A stretch of DNA of 64,000 nucleotides, from positions 1,116,001-1,180,000 of the forward strand of contig NZ_JAHXKI010000002.1 of NCBI RefSeq assembly GCF_019392195.1. Direction: 5' to 3'. A program made the translations under genes and the position numbers. Under the pieces are notes generated by a model. It saw only the letters and a program-made list of their open reading frames with translations. It ran no database searches and was not told where the DNA came from. Source of the DNA: Marinobacter sp. F4206 (GTDB lineage Bacteria > Pseudomonadota > Gammaproteobacteria > Pseudomonadales > Oleiphilaceae). Positions 9,630 through 19,500 of this stretch are shown here, in pieces (positions within the stretch are counted from its first letter, which is position 1; each line of letters begins with the position of its first letter).

Positions 9630-10743
9630 TCCGGAAGGTTAACTCCTCGATGCCGGCCGTGGCGTGATCCGCGGCTCTCCTGGCCGCAAGAATCCGATCG
9701 TGATGGGGCGATTTGCTGCAGACCGGATCGGCGTTGTCCGCGTTTCCGGTCAGCAGGTAGGCCTGGCAGCGACAGCCACCGAAGTCCTTGCCCTTCTCGT
9801 CGCAGGAGCGGCAGGGCTCCGGCATCCAGCTGTCGCCCCGGTAGTGATTGAAACCGGGGCTGTCGTACCAGATGCTTCGCAATGCCGTGTCTCGCACGTT
9901 GGGGAATTCGATGGGCAGCAGACGCGCACTGTGGCACGGCAACGCGGTGCCGTCCGGGGCCACCGTCAGGAACAGGCTGCCCCACCCGTTCATGCAGGCC
10001 TTGGGGCGCTCCTCGTAATAGTCGGGCGTCACGAAAATCAGCTTCATGACTGATCCTTTGGCCTCAAGCCGACGGCGATAGGCATTCACCTCGGCCTCGG
10101 CCTTGTCCAGCTGGGCTTTCGACGGCATCAGGCCCTCCCGGTTCTCGAAGGCCCAACCGTAATACTGGCAGGTCGCCAGCTCCACGTAGTCGGCCCCCAA
10201 CCGGTCACACAGATCGATGATGTCGGTCATCTGGTGAATATTGTGACGGTGGATCACGAAATTCAGCACCATCGGGTATCCGGCGTCCTTCACCGCCCGC
10301 GCCATCGCCAGCTTCTGGTCGAACGCCTTGCGCGAGCCGGCCACCGCGTTGTTCAGTTCCGGATCGGAGGCCTGGAAACTGACCTGGATGTGATCCAGAC
10401 CGGCGTCGGCAAACGCCTCCACCTTGGCCTCGTTCAGGCCCAGCCCGGAGGTGATCAGATTGGTGTAGTAACCCAGGTGACGGGCTTCGGCTATCAGCTC
10501 CGGCAGGTCCTGGCGCACCAGCGGCTCGCCCCCGGAAAAGCCCAACTGGGCCGCCCCCATGGCCCGTCCCTGGCGCAACACACTGACCCACTGTTCGGTG
10601 CTCAGCTCCTGCTCGGTCTGGGCAAAGTCCAGTGGGTTGGAGCAATAGGGGCACTGCAGGGGGCAGCGATAGGTCAGCTCCGCCAACAACCAGAGTGGCG
10701 GACCGACGGCGGCAGCAGGCGGAACGGATCGGTCGGCGGTCAT
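9595..10743 (-). CDS. pqqE: PQQ biosynthesis radical SAM enzyme PqqE
   Basis: PqqE makes the carbon-carbon bond between the Glu and Tyr side chains of PqqA, the first chemical step of PQQ synthesis. The 382-aa protein has the radical SAM CX3CX2C cluster site (CPLQCPYC, about residue 28), the GGEP motif, and a C-terminal SPASM region with many Cys ([27 protein letters not shown] and a final VCSK) for auxiliary Fe-S clusters. The start overlaps the stop of pqqD as ATGA. It acts on PqqA bound to PqqD. Confidence 0.97.
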   Translation of the reverse strand: MTADRSVPPAAAVGPPLWLLAELTYRCPLQCPYCSNPLDFAQTEQELSTEQWVSVLRQGRAMGAAQLGFSGGEPLVRQDLPELIAEARHLGYYTNLITSGLGLNEAKVEAFADAGLDHIQVSFQASDPELNNAVAGSRKAFDQKLAMARAVKDAGYPMVLNFVIHRHNIHQMTDIIDLCDRLGADYVELATCQYYGWAFENREGLMPSKAQLDKAEAEVNAYRRRLEAKGSVMKLIFVTPDYYEERPKACMNGWGSLFLTVAPDGTALPCHSARLLPIEFPNVRDTALRSIWYDSPGFNHYRGDSWMPEPCRSCDEKGKDFGGCRCQAYLLTGNADNADPVCSKSPHHDRILAARRAADHATAGIEELTFRNANNSRLFFRG

Positions 10744-11015
10744 GGCATTTCAATCCAGTGCTGCTGTTCGGCATCCTGCAGGAACTCGGTCACGTCCCGG
10801 GCCAGGGCGCCGGCGTCCGGGAATTTCTGTTCCAGTGACGCCACGATATCGGCCACGGTACGCTGCCCGTCCACTTCGTTCAGGATGGCCCCGGCGCTGC
10901 CATTAAGTTTGACCATGCCTTCCGGATAGAGCAGCACATAGGCCTCCTGGGCTGGCTCCCACTGGAAGCGGAAGCCCCGGCGGAATTTCGGTGTCCGGGC
11001 CATCACGTCTGCCAT
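10740..11015 (-). CDS. pqqD: PqqA-binding chaperone PqqD
   Basis: PqqD is the RiPP recognition element that holds the PqqA precursor and presents it to PqqE. The 91-aa product contains the typical [25 protein letters not shown] beta region, LNxxAGAILxxVDGxRTV and a helical C-terminus. The frame is open upstream to 11111 inside pqqC. The ATG at 11015 overlaps the pqqC stop (TGATG) and gives the family length, so I use it. It is overlapped by pqqE on the other side, so pqqCDE are tightly coupled. Confidence 0.95.
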   Translation of the reverse strand: MADVMARTPKFRRGFRFQWEPAQEAYVLLYPEGMVKLNGSAGAILNEVDGQRTVADIVASLEQKFPDAGALARDVTEFLQDAEQQHWIEMP

Positions 11016-11770
11016 CACAGCCCCCGGTGCCACACTTGTTGACCGGTGACGGTGTGGTACGGCGGCGTTTGATGCATGTAAGCCATCGTCAGCGCATCCA
11101 ACATAGACCATAAGATATCCAGCTTGAATTGAAGTATGTCTAGGGCCCGGGCCTGCTCGCCCTGGGAGGTGAAATGATCGAGCGTGATCGTGAGCCCGTG
11201 TTCGACATCCCGGCGGGCCTCGGACAGACGCTTGCGGAAATAGCTGTAGCCGCCCTCCTCGATCCAGGGGTAATGTTGGGGCCAGCTATCGAGTCGGGAT
11301 TGGTGAATCTCCGGCGCAAACAGCTCGGTCAGCGACGAACAGGCGGCCTCCTGCCAGGTGGCCCGGCGGGCAAAGTTCAGGTAGGCGTCGACCGCAAACC
11401 GGACACCGGGCAACACGTGGCGTTGATCGATGACCTCTTCCCGGCTCAGCCCCACAGCTTCGGCCAGACACAACCAGGCTTCGATGCCCCCCTCGTCACC
11501 GTCATGACCGTCATGATCCAGAATCCGTTGCAGCCACATCCGCCGTACGCCGGCGTCCGGGCAATTGGCCATAATTGCGGCGTCTTTCCGGGGAATGTTG
11601 ATCTGGTAGTAGTACCGGTTCGCCACCCAGCCACGGATCTGTTCCGGCGTGCACTGCCCGCCGTACATGGCTTTATGGTAGGGATGGTGAATGTGATAGA
11701 ACTGCCCCTTGTCCCGCAGGGCCCGCTCAAAGTCCTGACGGTTCAAGGCGGTGGTGGCAATGGCGTTCAT
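11015..11770 (-). CDS. pqqC: Pyrroloquinoline-quinone synthase PqqC
   Basis: PqqC is the cofactor-free oxidase that closes the ring and performs the final eight-electron oxidation to PQQ. The 251-aa all-helical protein has [28 protein letters not shown] near the N-terminus and the [23 protein letters not shown] segment that lines the active site, both characteristic of the family. It is cytosolic. It begins 2 bp after the pqqB stop and overlaps pqqD at its end, in the standard pqqABCDE order. Confidence 0.97.
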   Translation of the reverse strand: MNAIATTALNRQDFERALRDKGQFYHIHHPYHKAMYGGQCTPEQIRGWVANRYYYQINIPRKDAAIMANCPDAGVRRMWLQRILDHDGHDGDEGGIEAWLCLAEAVGLSREEVIDQRHVLPGVRFAVDAYLNFARRATWQEAACSSLTELFAPEIHQSRLDSWPQHYPWIEEGGYSYFRKRLSEARRDVEHGLTITLDHFTSQGEQARALDILQFKLDILWSMLDALTMAYMHQTPPYHTVTGQQVWHRGL

Positions 11771-11772
11771 GG

Positions 11773-12696
11773 CTACCCCGACAGATTGATGTGCATCCCG
11801 TCCCAGGCGACTTCAATACCATGCTGCGCCAGTTCGGCACGTTCGGCAGAGTCTTCGTCGAGGATCGGGTTGGTGTTATTGATATGGATGAGAATCTTGC
11901 GCCGGGCCGGCATAGTGTCCAGCACCTCGATCATCCCACCCGGGCCGCTCTGGGCGAGATGCCCCATGGCCTGCCCCGTCTTGGTACCCACCTCCTGGCG
12001 GATCATCTCATCGTCGTGCCAGACGGTACCGTCCACCAGCAGGACATCGGCTTTGTCCATCCAGTCCAGGATACGCTGGTCCGGTTCGCCCAGGCCCGGC
12101 GCATAGAGCACCGTCTGGCCAGTGCGTGTATCTTCCAGAAAAATTCCGATGTTATCGCCGGGATGCGGCTTGTCCCGTCGGGGTGAATAGGGTGGCGCAT
12201 TGCTGAGCAAGGGGATGGCGGTCAGCTGAATGGATGGGGCGCAAGGAATGGTGAACGGTACCTGCTCGGACGCTTCGATCGGCTGCCAGTTCAACCCGCC
12301 ATTCCAGTGTTCCAGCATACGAAACAGCGGAAAACCACCACTCAAATCCTCGTGTACCTGGGCGGTGCACCAGACATCCATCGGCAACCCTTCACGCAGG
12401 GACAACAAGCCGGTGGTGTGGTCCACCTGGCTGTCCATCAGCAGAATGGCATCAATGCCGGTATCGCGCAGGGCCCGGGCCGGCTGCATGGCCGCAAACG
12501 AGGCCAGCTGGGCTCGGATATCCGGGGATGCATTGAACAGGACCCAGTGCTCACCATCGTCGCTCACCGCGATGGAGGACTGGGTGCGGGCACGGGCATT
12601 CAGGCTGCCTCTGCGGAAGCCGTCGCAATTGGCGCAATTGCAATTCCACTGGGGGAAGCCACCGCCGGCGGCGGAGCCAAGGACATGAATCTGCAT
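11773..12696 (-). CDS. pqqB: PQQ biosynthesis metallo-beta-lactamase-fold protein PqqB
   Basis: PqqB is a metallo-hydrolase-fold enzyme of the PQQ pathway, thought to hydroxylate the cross-linked Glu-Tyr intermediate. The 307 residues start with the family hallmark [19 protein letters not shown], which carries a zinc-site Cys group, and continue with [17 protein letters not shown] in place of the canonical HxHxDH and with [10 protein letters not shown]. Length and order are normal. It is separated from pqqA by 55 bp, longer than the other pqq junctions. Confidence 0.97.
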   Translation of the reverse strand: MQIHVLGSAAGGGFPQWNCNCANCDGFRRGSLNARARTQSSIAVSDDGEHWVLFNASPDIRAQLASFAAMQPARALRDTGIDAILLMDSQVDHTTGLLSLREGLPMDVWCTAQVHEDLSGGFPLFRMLEHWNGGLNWQPIEASEQVPFTIPCAPSIQLTAIPLLSNAPPYSPRRDKPHPGDNIGIFLEDTRTGQTVLYAPGLGEPDQRILDWMDKADVLLVDGTVWHDDEMIRQEVGTKTGQAMGHLAQSGPGGMIEVLDTMPARRKILIHINNTNPILDEDSAERAELAQHGIEVAWDGMHINLSG

Positions 12697-12751
12697 GAAC
12701 AGAACTCCGGAACGAAAACGGCCAGCGTATAGGGGCTGGCCGTCCTCTCTT

Positions 12752-12823
12752 TCAGCGATTGGCGAAGTACATGGTGACTTCGAAACCGATGCGCAGATCT
12801 TCGTAGGCTGGTTTGGTCCACAT
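12752..12823 (-). CDS. pqqA: PQQ precursor peptide PqqA
   Basis: This 23-codon gene encodes the ribosomal precursor of PQQ. The peptide begins [13 protein letters not shown] and carries the E-x3-Y core (EVTMY) whose Glu and Tyr become the cofactor backbone. It is preceded by an AGAGGTGAG ribosome site. It is the first gene of pqqABCDE. The region upstream (12824-12996) holds the pqq promoter. Confidence 0.97.
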   Translation of the reverse strand: MWTKPAYEDLRIGFEVTMYFANR

Positions 12824-12996
12824 AATGCTCACCTCTTGTCGTCGTTGTCAGGCATTGATGGTGATTTATCAGTCTAGCCGATAACTCACTATTCATCGTA
12901 ACGGCGCTGTTACCACCTCTATATGCTACTTTGGCACTGTTTTTCGGGGGCCTAAAGGCGCATTCCGGGGTTGGCCACATCGGGCTTTCCGGCCAC
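12824..12996 (-). promoter_or_regulatory. pqqA upstream region with CCAAAGT element
   Basis: This non-coding stretch lies between pqqA and the exaC terminator. On the minus strand it carries CCAAAGTAGCAT (12923-12934), also seen upstream of the cytochrome c gene as CCAAAGTGGCAT. It also has a TAGACT -10-like hexamer at 12871-12876 and a TACGAT further up. No good -35 box is visible, which fits an activator-dependent promoter. Which hexamer is used is not decided by sequence. Confidence 0.45.
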
Positions 12997-13019
12997 AAAA
13001 AAAGGCCCTGGGAAGGGCC
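12997..13019 (-). terminator. Rho-independent terminator downstream of exaC
   Basis: On the minus strand a 6-bp stem (13004-13009 with 13014-13019, loop of 4) is followed by seven T residues (12997-13003). It lies about 135 bp after the exaC stop, in the right direction to end that transcript before pqqA. Confidence 0.75.
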
Positions 13020-13114
13020 AAAAGAGAGTGACGGAAAACCCAAAACTTCCGCAGAAGTGCCACCGACCAGACGCCGGCAGCGGGAAGGTGCACATCCATT
13101 GTGCAGACTCACAT

Positions 13115-13138
13115 GCGGGCCCGTGTGGAAGGGCCCGC
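13115..13138. other. GC-rich hairpin after exaC
   Basis: A perfect 8-bp inverted repeat (13115-13122 with 13131-13138) lies 17 bp downstream of the exaC stop. There is no T-run on either side, so it is more likely a 3' mRNA-stabilising hairpin than a terminator. The rest of 13020-13154 shows nothing else I recognise. Confidence 0.5.
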
Positions 13139-13154
13139 GTACCGCAGTGACCAA

Positions 13155-14675
13155 TCAGAAGAAGCCCAGCGGGTTGGTGTCGTAGCTCACCAGCATGTTT
13201 TTGGTCTGCTGGTAATGCTCCAGTGCCATCTTGTGGGTTTCGCGGCCAACACCGGATTTCTTGTAGCCACCGAAGGCGGCGTGGGCCGGATAAGCGTGGT
13301 AGCAGTTCATCCAGACCCGACCGGCCTGAATGTTACGGCCCATCCGGTAAGCCAGGTTGGTGTCACGGGTCCAGACGCCGGCACCCAGACCGAACTCGGT
13401 GTCGTTGGCGATGGCCAGGGCCTCTTCCTCGGTACGGAATGTGGTCACGCCCACCACCGGTCCGAAGATTTCCTCCTGGAACACGCGCATTTTGTTGTCG
13501 CCCTTGAACAGGGTCGGTTGGATGTAGAAGCCGTCGTTGAACTCCTCACCCAGGTCCTCGCGGTCGCCGCCAGTGAGCACCACGGCGCCCTCTTCCTTGC
13601 CGATGGCCAGGTAGGACATGATCTTGTCGAACTGCTCCTTGCTGGCCTGGGCACCCACCTGAACGTCGGTATCCAGCGGGTTACCGCGCTTGATCGACTT
13701 GGTGCGCTGAACCACCTTCTGCATGAACTCTTCGAACATGTCTTCCTGCACCAGCGCCCGGGACGGACAGGTACAGACTTCACCCTGGTTGAAGAACGCC
13801 AGCACCAGACCTTCCACGCACTTGTCAATGAATTCGGGCTCGGCCTTCATCACATCAGAGAAGTAGATGTTGGGAGACTTGCCACCCAGCTCCACAGTCG
13901 ACGGAATGATGTTCTCGGCGGCGCACTTGAGGATGTGGGAGCCGACCGGGGTGGAGCCGGTGAAGGCAATCTTGGCGATGCGCTTGCTGCTGGCCAGGGC
14001 CTGACCGGCTTCGATGCCGTAGCCGTTAACGATGTTGAGCACGCCCGGCGGCAGCAGGTCACCGATGATTTCCATCAGCACCAGGATACTGGCCGGGGTC
14101 TGCTCGGCCGGCTTGAGCACGGTGCAGTTACCGGCGGCCAGGCACGGGCCCAGCTTCCAGGCCGCCATCAGCAGCGGGAAGTTCCAGGGAATGATCTGGC
14201 CCACTACACCCAGGGGCTCGTGGAAATGGTAGGCCACGGTGTTGGCGTCGATTTCGCCCAGGTGGCCTTCCTGCGCACGCAGGCAGCCGGCGAAGTAGCG
14301 GAAGTGATCGGCCGCCAGTGGGATATCGGCATTCAGGGTTTCACGGACCGCCTTACCGTTGTCCCAGGTCTCGGCAACCGCCAGCTTCTCCAGGTTCTCT
14401 TCAATACGATCGGCAATTTTCAGGAGGATGTTGGAGCGCTCCTGTACCGAGGTTTTGCCCCAGGCCGGTGCGGCCTTGTGGGCGGCATCCAGCGCCACTT
14501 CGATGTCTTCGGCGGTGGAGCGGGGAATCTCACAGATCACATCACCGGTCACCGGGGTGATGTTCTCGAAATACTGTCCTTTCACCGGGGCAACCCACTC
14601 GCCACCGATGTAGTTCTCATAACGGGATTTGAAAGAAACGACGGAGCCATCCTTTCCTGGTTGTGCGTAGATCAT
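13155..14675 (-). CDS. exaC: NAD-dependent aldehyde dehydrogenase ExaC
   Basis: ExaC oxidises the aldehyde produced by the quinoprotein dehydrogenase (for example acetaldehyde to acetate) in the cytosol. The 506-aa protein has the ALDH order: [10 protein letters not shown] and KPAEQTP for the nucleotide, [17 protein letters not shown] with the catalytic Glu, and [13 protein letters not shown] with the nucleophilic Cys (the first Cys of CTC). EEIFGPVV is also present. It has its own promoter region with the CTACTACCAAG motif and its own terminator, so it is expressed as a single gene. The ATG follows AGAGGTCGAG. Confidence 0.95.
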   Translation of the reverse strand: MIYAQPGKDGSVVSFKSRYENYIGGEWVAPVKGQYFENITPVTGDVICEIPRSTAEDIEVALDAAHKAAPAWGKTSVQERSNILLKIADRIEENLEKLAVAETWDNGKAVRETLNADIPLAADHFRYFAGCLRAQEGHLGEIDANTVAYHFHEPLGVVGQIIPWNFPLLMAAWKLGPCLAAGNCTVLKPAEQTPASILVLMEIIGDLLPPGVLNIVNGYGIEAGQALASSKRIAKIAFTGSTPVGSHILKCAAENIIPSTVELGGKSPNIYFSDVMKAEPEFIDKCVEGLVLAFFNQGEVCTCPSRALVQEDMFEEFMQKVVQRTKSIKRGNPLDTDVQVGAQASKEQFDKIMSYLAIGKEEGAVVLTGGDREDLGEEFNDGFYIQPTLFKGDNKMRVFQEEIFGPVVGVTTFRTEEEALAIANDTEFGLGAGVWTRDTNLAYRMGRNIQAGRVWMNCYHAYPAHAAFGGYKKSGVGRETHKMALEHYQQTKNMLVSYDTNPLGFF

Positions 14676-14734
14676 GGTCTCGACCTCTTGTTGTGTTTAT
14701 CGCGGGCAACGCGGCCTGTCGCGCTTACTCATTC

Positions 14735-14802
14735 AATGTAGACCCCAACCAGACGAACGTGAATGATTCGATGGGGGCGAAAAACTCCTCCCTTGGTAGT
14801 AG
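14735..14802 (-). promoter_or_regulatory. exaC promoter with CTACTACCAAG motif
   Basis: The minus strand reads CTACTACCAAG at 14792-14802, then exactly 51 nt, then TACATT (14735-14740) as -10-like hexamer, with GGGGTC directly before it. The same motif and the same 51-nt spacing recur upstream of exaA and of the cytochrome c gene. This supports a common activator site. The identity of the activator (ErbR is the candidate) is inference. Confidence 0.65.
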
Positions 14803-14841
14803 TTGCCGGGACCGACGGCCGGGCTCTCCTGAGCACCGGCG

Positions 14842-14858
14842 TGCACCGCAAGGGTGCA
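14842..14858. promoter_or_regulatory. Putative NtrC binding site
   Basis: TGCACC, five bases, then GGTGCA is a perfect inverted repeat matching the NtrC consensus (TGCAC-N7-GTGCA type). It lies 72 bp upstream of a sigma-54 promoter, a normal distance for an NtrC enhancer. It would link the guanidine operon to nitrogen limitation. Confidence 0.65.
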
Positions 14859-14930
14859 AACGCCCCGACAGGACGCACACAAATCCGGCGAATCGCAATG
14901 AAATCGGGCAAAAACAGGTAGTTGGGAGGT

Positions 14931-14946
14931 TGGCACAGACACTGCA
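14931..14946 (+). promoter_or_regulatory. Sigma-54 promoter of guanidine operon 1
   Basis: TGGCACAGACACTGCA matches the -24/-12 consensus (TGGCACG-N4-TTGCA) with GG and GC exactly 10 nt apart and two mismatches. Transcription would start near 14957, giving a leader that contains the complete riboswitch. Confidence 0.75.
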
Positions 14947-15011
14947 AAGCCTTTGTTACGCAGCGAGAAGTCGGTTACTGAAACCACAATCAAAGCGCGA
15001 CAATCTGACAA

Positions 15012-15125
15012 ATGGTCAACTAGGGTTCCGGCCTGCCCTTGCCCCGAACGGGGAATGCAGGCGACTGGTCCGAGAGTTGACGGCCTTTTCCAAGGCTACA
15101 CGGCGGGACAAAAGCCCGGGAGGAT
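15012..15125 (+). promoter_or_regulatory. Guanidine-I riboswitch (ykkC), operon 1
   Basis: The leader carries the conserved ykkC blocks in order: ACTAGGGTTCCGG, a variable hairpin, ACTGGTCCGAGAG, a second variable hairpin, and ACACGGCGGGACAAAAGCCCGGGAG. The P1 helix forms between GTCAAC (before the first block) and GTTGAC (after GAGA). It lies 60 bp upstream of the first gene. No clear intrinsic terminator follows, so the expression platform is not evident. Confidence 0.95.
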
Positions 15126-15184
15126 CGTTCAGTTACTGACGCCTCTCGTGTTGTTGAAACACACCCAGCCATGAGGAAAAGGTT

Positions 15185-15913
15185 ATGTTGCACACCGCAA
15201 CCCCCCTCTACGACGATCTGATTCCCGGCGGATCCCACTGGTCCTTCATCATGCGCCGCGGCCACGTGTTGCGCCTGATCGATGAAACCGGCGGCACCAA
15301 TGTCGGCATGTTGATGTACAACCCCGAGAATCCGCTCGAACGCTACAACATGCCGGACACCCTGAAGAACCAGCACACCTTCCTGCTGACCAAAGGCCAC
15401 GTGCTGCTGTCCGACATGGGTCGGGTCTTCGCCTCCATCGTGCGCGATGACCTGGGCTGGCACGACACCGTGAGCGGCACCTGCAACGCCGATCTGGTGG
15501 CCCAGCGCTGGGGCCGGAAAACCTATCAGGAAGCCCACAACCACTACCATCGCAATGGCTTCTCAAGCTTCCTGAACGAGTTGGCGAAATACGGACTCGG
15601 CAAGAAGGACCTCACCGCCAACCTGAACTGGTTCAGCAAGATGCAAACCGACGACGACGGCAACATGGCGTACGTCAGTGATCACTCCCACGCCGGCGCC
15701 ACCGTGGACCTGCGGTTCGAGATGGACACCATCGTGGTGCTGCACACCTGTCCGCACCCCCTTAACACTGCCGCCGAGTACCCAAGCCATCCCCTGCGCT
15801 ACCAGCTGTTCAGGGCTGCACCGGTGACCGATGCCGACCCCTGCAAGATCTCGTCACCGGAGGCCACCCGCGCCTTCGCCAATACCGCCCTGTATCACCT
15901 GATGCAGCCCTGA
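15185..15913 (+). CDS. Urea-amidolyase-associated protein 1 / carboxyguanidine deiminase subunit
   Basis: This is a 242-aa DUF1989-family protein of the UAAP1 type. It has the conserved [19 protein letters not shown] start, the [19 protein letters not shown] segment, [11 protein letters not shown], and CPHPLN at the C-terminus; Cys and His in the last two are candidate metal ligands. Homologues working with UAAP2 form carboxyguanidine deiminase (CgdAB), which turns carboxyguanidine into allophanate and ammonia. The ATG has a GAGGAAAAGG ribosome site and is the first gene after the ykkC riboswitch, which strongly favours guanidine over urea metabolism. Confidence 0.9.
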   Translation: MLHTATPLYDDLIPGGSHWSFIMRRGHVLRLIDETGGTNVGMLMYNPENPLERYNMPDTLKNQHTFLLTKGHVLLSDMGRVFASIVRDDLGWHDTVSGTCNADLVAQRWGRKTYQEAHNHYHRNGFSSFLNELAKYGLGKKDLTANLNWFSKMQTDDDGNMAYVSDHSHAGATVDLRFEMDTIVVLHTCPHPLNTAAEYPSHPLRYQLFRAAPVTDADPCKISSPEATRAFANTALYHLMQP

Positions 15914-15930
15914 TCCAGAGGAGGCCGGAC

Positions 15931-16569
15931 ATGATTAGAGAAAGCGCACTGAACGCAGAAACCGCCAGCTTCCGCGAGACGGTCCCGGCGGGGGAATACT
16001 TCCTGAAGGTGGTCAAGGCCGGGGAAACCGTCCGCATTCTGGACCTGGAGGGTAACCAGGCGGCCGACACCCTGTTCTACAACGCCCACAACCCGACCGA
16101 ACGCTACAGCGCCGTGGACACCATCCGGGAGCAGGGCAACGTCTACCTGACCGCCGGCTCGAAGCTGATGTCCTCGGAAAACAACGTGATGCTGGAGATC
16201 ACCGCCGACACCTGCGGCCGCCACGACACCCTCGGGGGCGCCTGTGCCGCCGAAAGCAACACCACCCGCTATGCCCTGGAAAAGAAATGCATGCACGCCT
16301 GCCGCGACAGCTGGCTGGTAGCGGTCACCGAGCATGAAGAGCTGGGCATGACCAAGCGGGACATCACCCACAACATCAACTTCTTCATGAACGTGCCGGT
16401 CACCGCCGAGGGCGGGCTGACGTTTGCCGACGGCATCTCTGACGCCGGCAAATACGTCGAACTGCGGGCCGAAATGGATGTACTGGTGATGATTTCCAAC
16501 TGCCCCCAGTTGAACAACCCATGCAACGCCTACAACCCGACGCCCATCGAGGTGCTGGTATGGAGCTGA
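15931..16569 (+). CDS. Urea-amidolyase-associated protein 2 / carboxyguanidine deiminase subunit
   Basis: This is the second DUF1989 protein of the pair, of the UAAP2 type, with 212 aa. It shares the fold and motifs of its neighbour: [57 protein letters not shown] and [16 protein letters not shown]. The two probably form a hetero-oligomeric carboxyguanidine deiminase; which of them carries the working active site is not clear from sequence. It starts 17 bp after the first subunit behind an AGAGGAGG site and overlaps the carboxylase start by 10 nt, so production of the three proteins should be coupled. Confidence 0.9.
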   Translation: MIRESALNAETASFRETVPAGEYFLKVVKAGETVRILDLEGNQAADTLFYNAHNPTERYSAVDTIREQGNVYLTAGSKLMSSENNVMLEITADTCGRHDTLGGACAAESNTTRYALEKKCMHACRDSWLVAVTEHEELGMTKRDITHNINFFMNVPVTAEGGLTFADGISDAGKYVELRAEMDVLVMISNCPQLNNPCNAYNPTPIEVLVWS

Positions 16570-19500
16570 ACCGGCACATCGACAAAGTCCTGATCGCCAA
16601 CCGCGGCGCCATCGCCTGCCGGATCATCCGGACCCTGCGGGCCATGGGCATCACCTCGGTGGCGGTCTACGCCGAGGCCGATGCCGACTCGCTGCACGTG
16701 CGTCAGGCAGACGAAGCCTGGCCACTGGGCGAGGGCCCGGCGGCGACCACCTACCTGGACCAGGACAAACTGTTTGAGATCGTGGTCGAGAGCGGGGCCG
16801 GCGCCATTCATCCGGGCTACGGCTTTCTCAGCGAGAACGCCGGGTTTGCCCGCCGGTGCGAGGCCGCGGGCGTGGTGTTCCTCGGCCCCACCGCGGAACA
16901 GATGGAACAGTTTGGCCTGAAGCACACCGCCCGGGCTCTGGCGGAAGCCGCCGGCGTACCACTACTGCCGGGCACCGCCCTGCTCTCGAACCTCGACGAC
17001 GCCCTGGCCGCCGCCGAACAGATTGGCTACCCGGTGATGCTGAAGAGCACCGCCGGTGGTGGCGGTATCGGGATGTCCCGCTGCTACGGGGCGGACGATC
17101 TGCGCAACAGCTTCGAGTCGGTCCAGCGCCTGAGCCAGAACAACTTCAGCAACAGCGGCGTGTTCCTGGAGAAATTTGTCGAACACGCCCGCCACATCGA
17201 GGTGCAACTGTTCGGTGATGGCCAGGGCCAGGTCGTCGCCCTGGGCGAGCGCGATTGCTCGGCCCAGCGCCGCAACCAGAAGGTGATTGAGGAGGCCCCG
17301 GCGCCGGGACTGACGGAGACGGTCCGTGAGCGCATGCACGCCACTGCCCGCCAGCTTGGCGAGCGTATCGCCTATCGCAGCGCCGGCACCGTGGAATTCA
17401 TCTACGATCCGGACACTGCCGAGTTCTACTTCCTCGAAGTGAACACCCGCTTACAGGTGGAACACGGGGTCACGGAACAGGTCTACGGCGTCGACATCGT
17501 GCGCTGGATGGTGCAACTGGGCATGGGCACCCTGCCCGACCTGTCGACACTGGCCGGCGATCTAAAACCCTCTGGCCACGCCATTCAGGCGCGGCTGTAC
17601 GCCGAGGATCCCAACAAGGACTTCCAGCCCAGCGCCGGGTTGTTGACCGATGTCCACTGGCCGGACGACGACAGCCTGCGGGTCGATCACTGGATCCAGC
17701 CGGGCACCGAGGTCTCGCCATTGTTCGACCCCATGCTGGCCAAGGTCATTGTTCACGACCGGGACCGCGACTCCGCCCGCCAGCATCTGATCGCCGCGCT
17801 GGACGACAGCCAGCTGTACGGCATCGAAACCAATCTGGCCTACGTTCGCCAGGTCCTGGACGACCCGCGGTTCGTCGAAGGCCGGCTGTTCACTCGCACG
17901 CTCAACGAATTCGACTACCGCCCCGCGACCGTGGACGTCGTCAGTGGCGGTACCCTGACCACCATTCAGGATTACCCCGGCCGGATCGGCTACTGGGAAA
18001 TCGGCGTGCCGCCGTCCGGTCCGTTCGACAGCTATTCGTTCCGGCTCGGTAACCGCCTACTGGGCAATGAGGACGGCGCTCCCGGCCTGGAGATCACCCT
18101 GAAAGGACCCACCCTGGTCTTCAACCGGGCCACCCAGATCGTCCTGACCGGCGCCGAGCTGAATGCCAGCCTGGACGGTGAGCCGGTAGGCTTCTGGAAG
18201 GTGGTGGAGGTGCCGGCCGGTGCCACACTGACGCTCGGCGCCACCACCGCAGACGGCGCCCGGGCTTACGTCCTGTTCCGGGGCGGACTGGACTGCCCGG
18301 AATACCTGACCTCCCGCAGCACCTTCACCCTGGGCCAGTTTGGCGGCCATTGTGGTCGGGCCCTGCGGGCCGGTGATGTGCTTGCCCTGCCGGACGCCGC
18401 TCCGGTTGCGGCCACGACCCTGCCGGTTGACCTGAAACCGACCATCGGCAAGACCTGGGAGTTGCATGTGACCTATGGCCCCCATGGCGCGCCGGACTAT
18501 TTTACCGGGCAGGACATCGACACCTTTTTCGATAGCGACTGGGAGATCCATTACAACTCCAGTCGCACCGGCGTACGTCTGATCGGACCAAAACCCGAAT
18601 GGGCCCGCAGCGACGGGGGCGAAGCCGGCATGCATCCTTCCAACATCCACGACAACGCCTACGCGGTGGGCACGGTGGATTTCACCGGGGACATGCCGGT
18701 GATTCTCGGCCCGGACGGCCCCAGCCTGGGCGGATTCGTCTGCCCGGTCACGGTCATCAGCGCAGACCTCTGGAAACTGGGTCAGCTCAAGGCCGGCGAT
18801 AAGGTCCGGTTTGTGCCGGTCAGCCAGGACCAGGCCGTGGCCCTGCGCATAGCCCAGGACCAATCGGTGGAGACGCTCTCCACCCATCCCGTTGCCGTGA
18901 CACCCATCCATCCGGAAACCCCGATTCTGGCCTCACTGGACACCGAACAGCATGAAACCGGCGTGATCTACCGTGCCGCCGGCGACAACTACGTGCTGGT
19001 GGAATACGGGCCGATGGAGCTGGATATCCGCCTGCGCTTCCGGGCTCATGCGCTGATGCTCTGGCTCAGGGACCACAACCATCCCGCCATTCTGGAGCTG
19101 ACGCCGGGCATCCGTTCCCTGCAGGTGCATTACGACAGCCGCGCACTGGAACAAGGGACCCTGCTGGAGCTGCTGATCACAGCCGAGCAGGACCTGGAGC
19201 GGCAGCCTGAATGGGACGTTCCCGCCCGCATCGTGCACCTGCCCCTGTCCTGGGATGACGAGGCCTGCCACACCGCCATCGCCAAATACATGCAGTCGGT
19301 GCGCAAGGACGCCCCCTGGTGCCCGAGCAACCTGGAGTTCATCCGGCGCATCAATGGCCTGGACAGCATCGACCAGGTCAAGAAGACCCTGTTTGAGGCC
19401 AGCTACCTGGTGATGGGGCTGGGCGATGTCTATCTAGGCGCGCCGGTGGCCACGCCCCTGGACCCACGGCATCGACTGGTCACCACCAAGTACAACCCGG

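Noticed and set aside
12931..12948. TTGGCACTG near the pqqA promoter as a sigma-54 -24 element
   Set aside because: No GC dinucleotide lies at the required distance; the sequence is better explained as the CCAAAGT element on the other strand.
13101..14741. 546-codon open frame on the plus strand opposite exaC
   Set aside because: It is the shadow of a GC-rich, codon-biased gene. The minus-strand frame is a complete aldehyde dehydrogenase with all motifs; the plus-strand product shows no recognisable domain.
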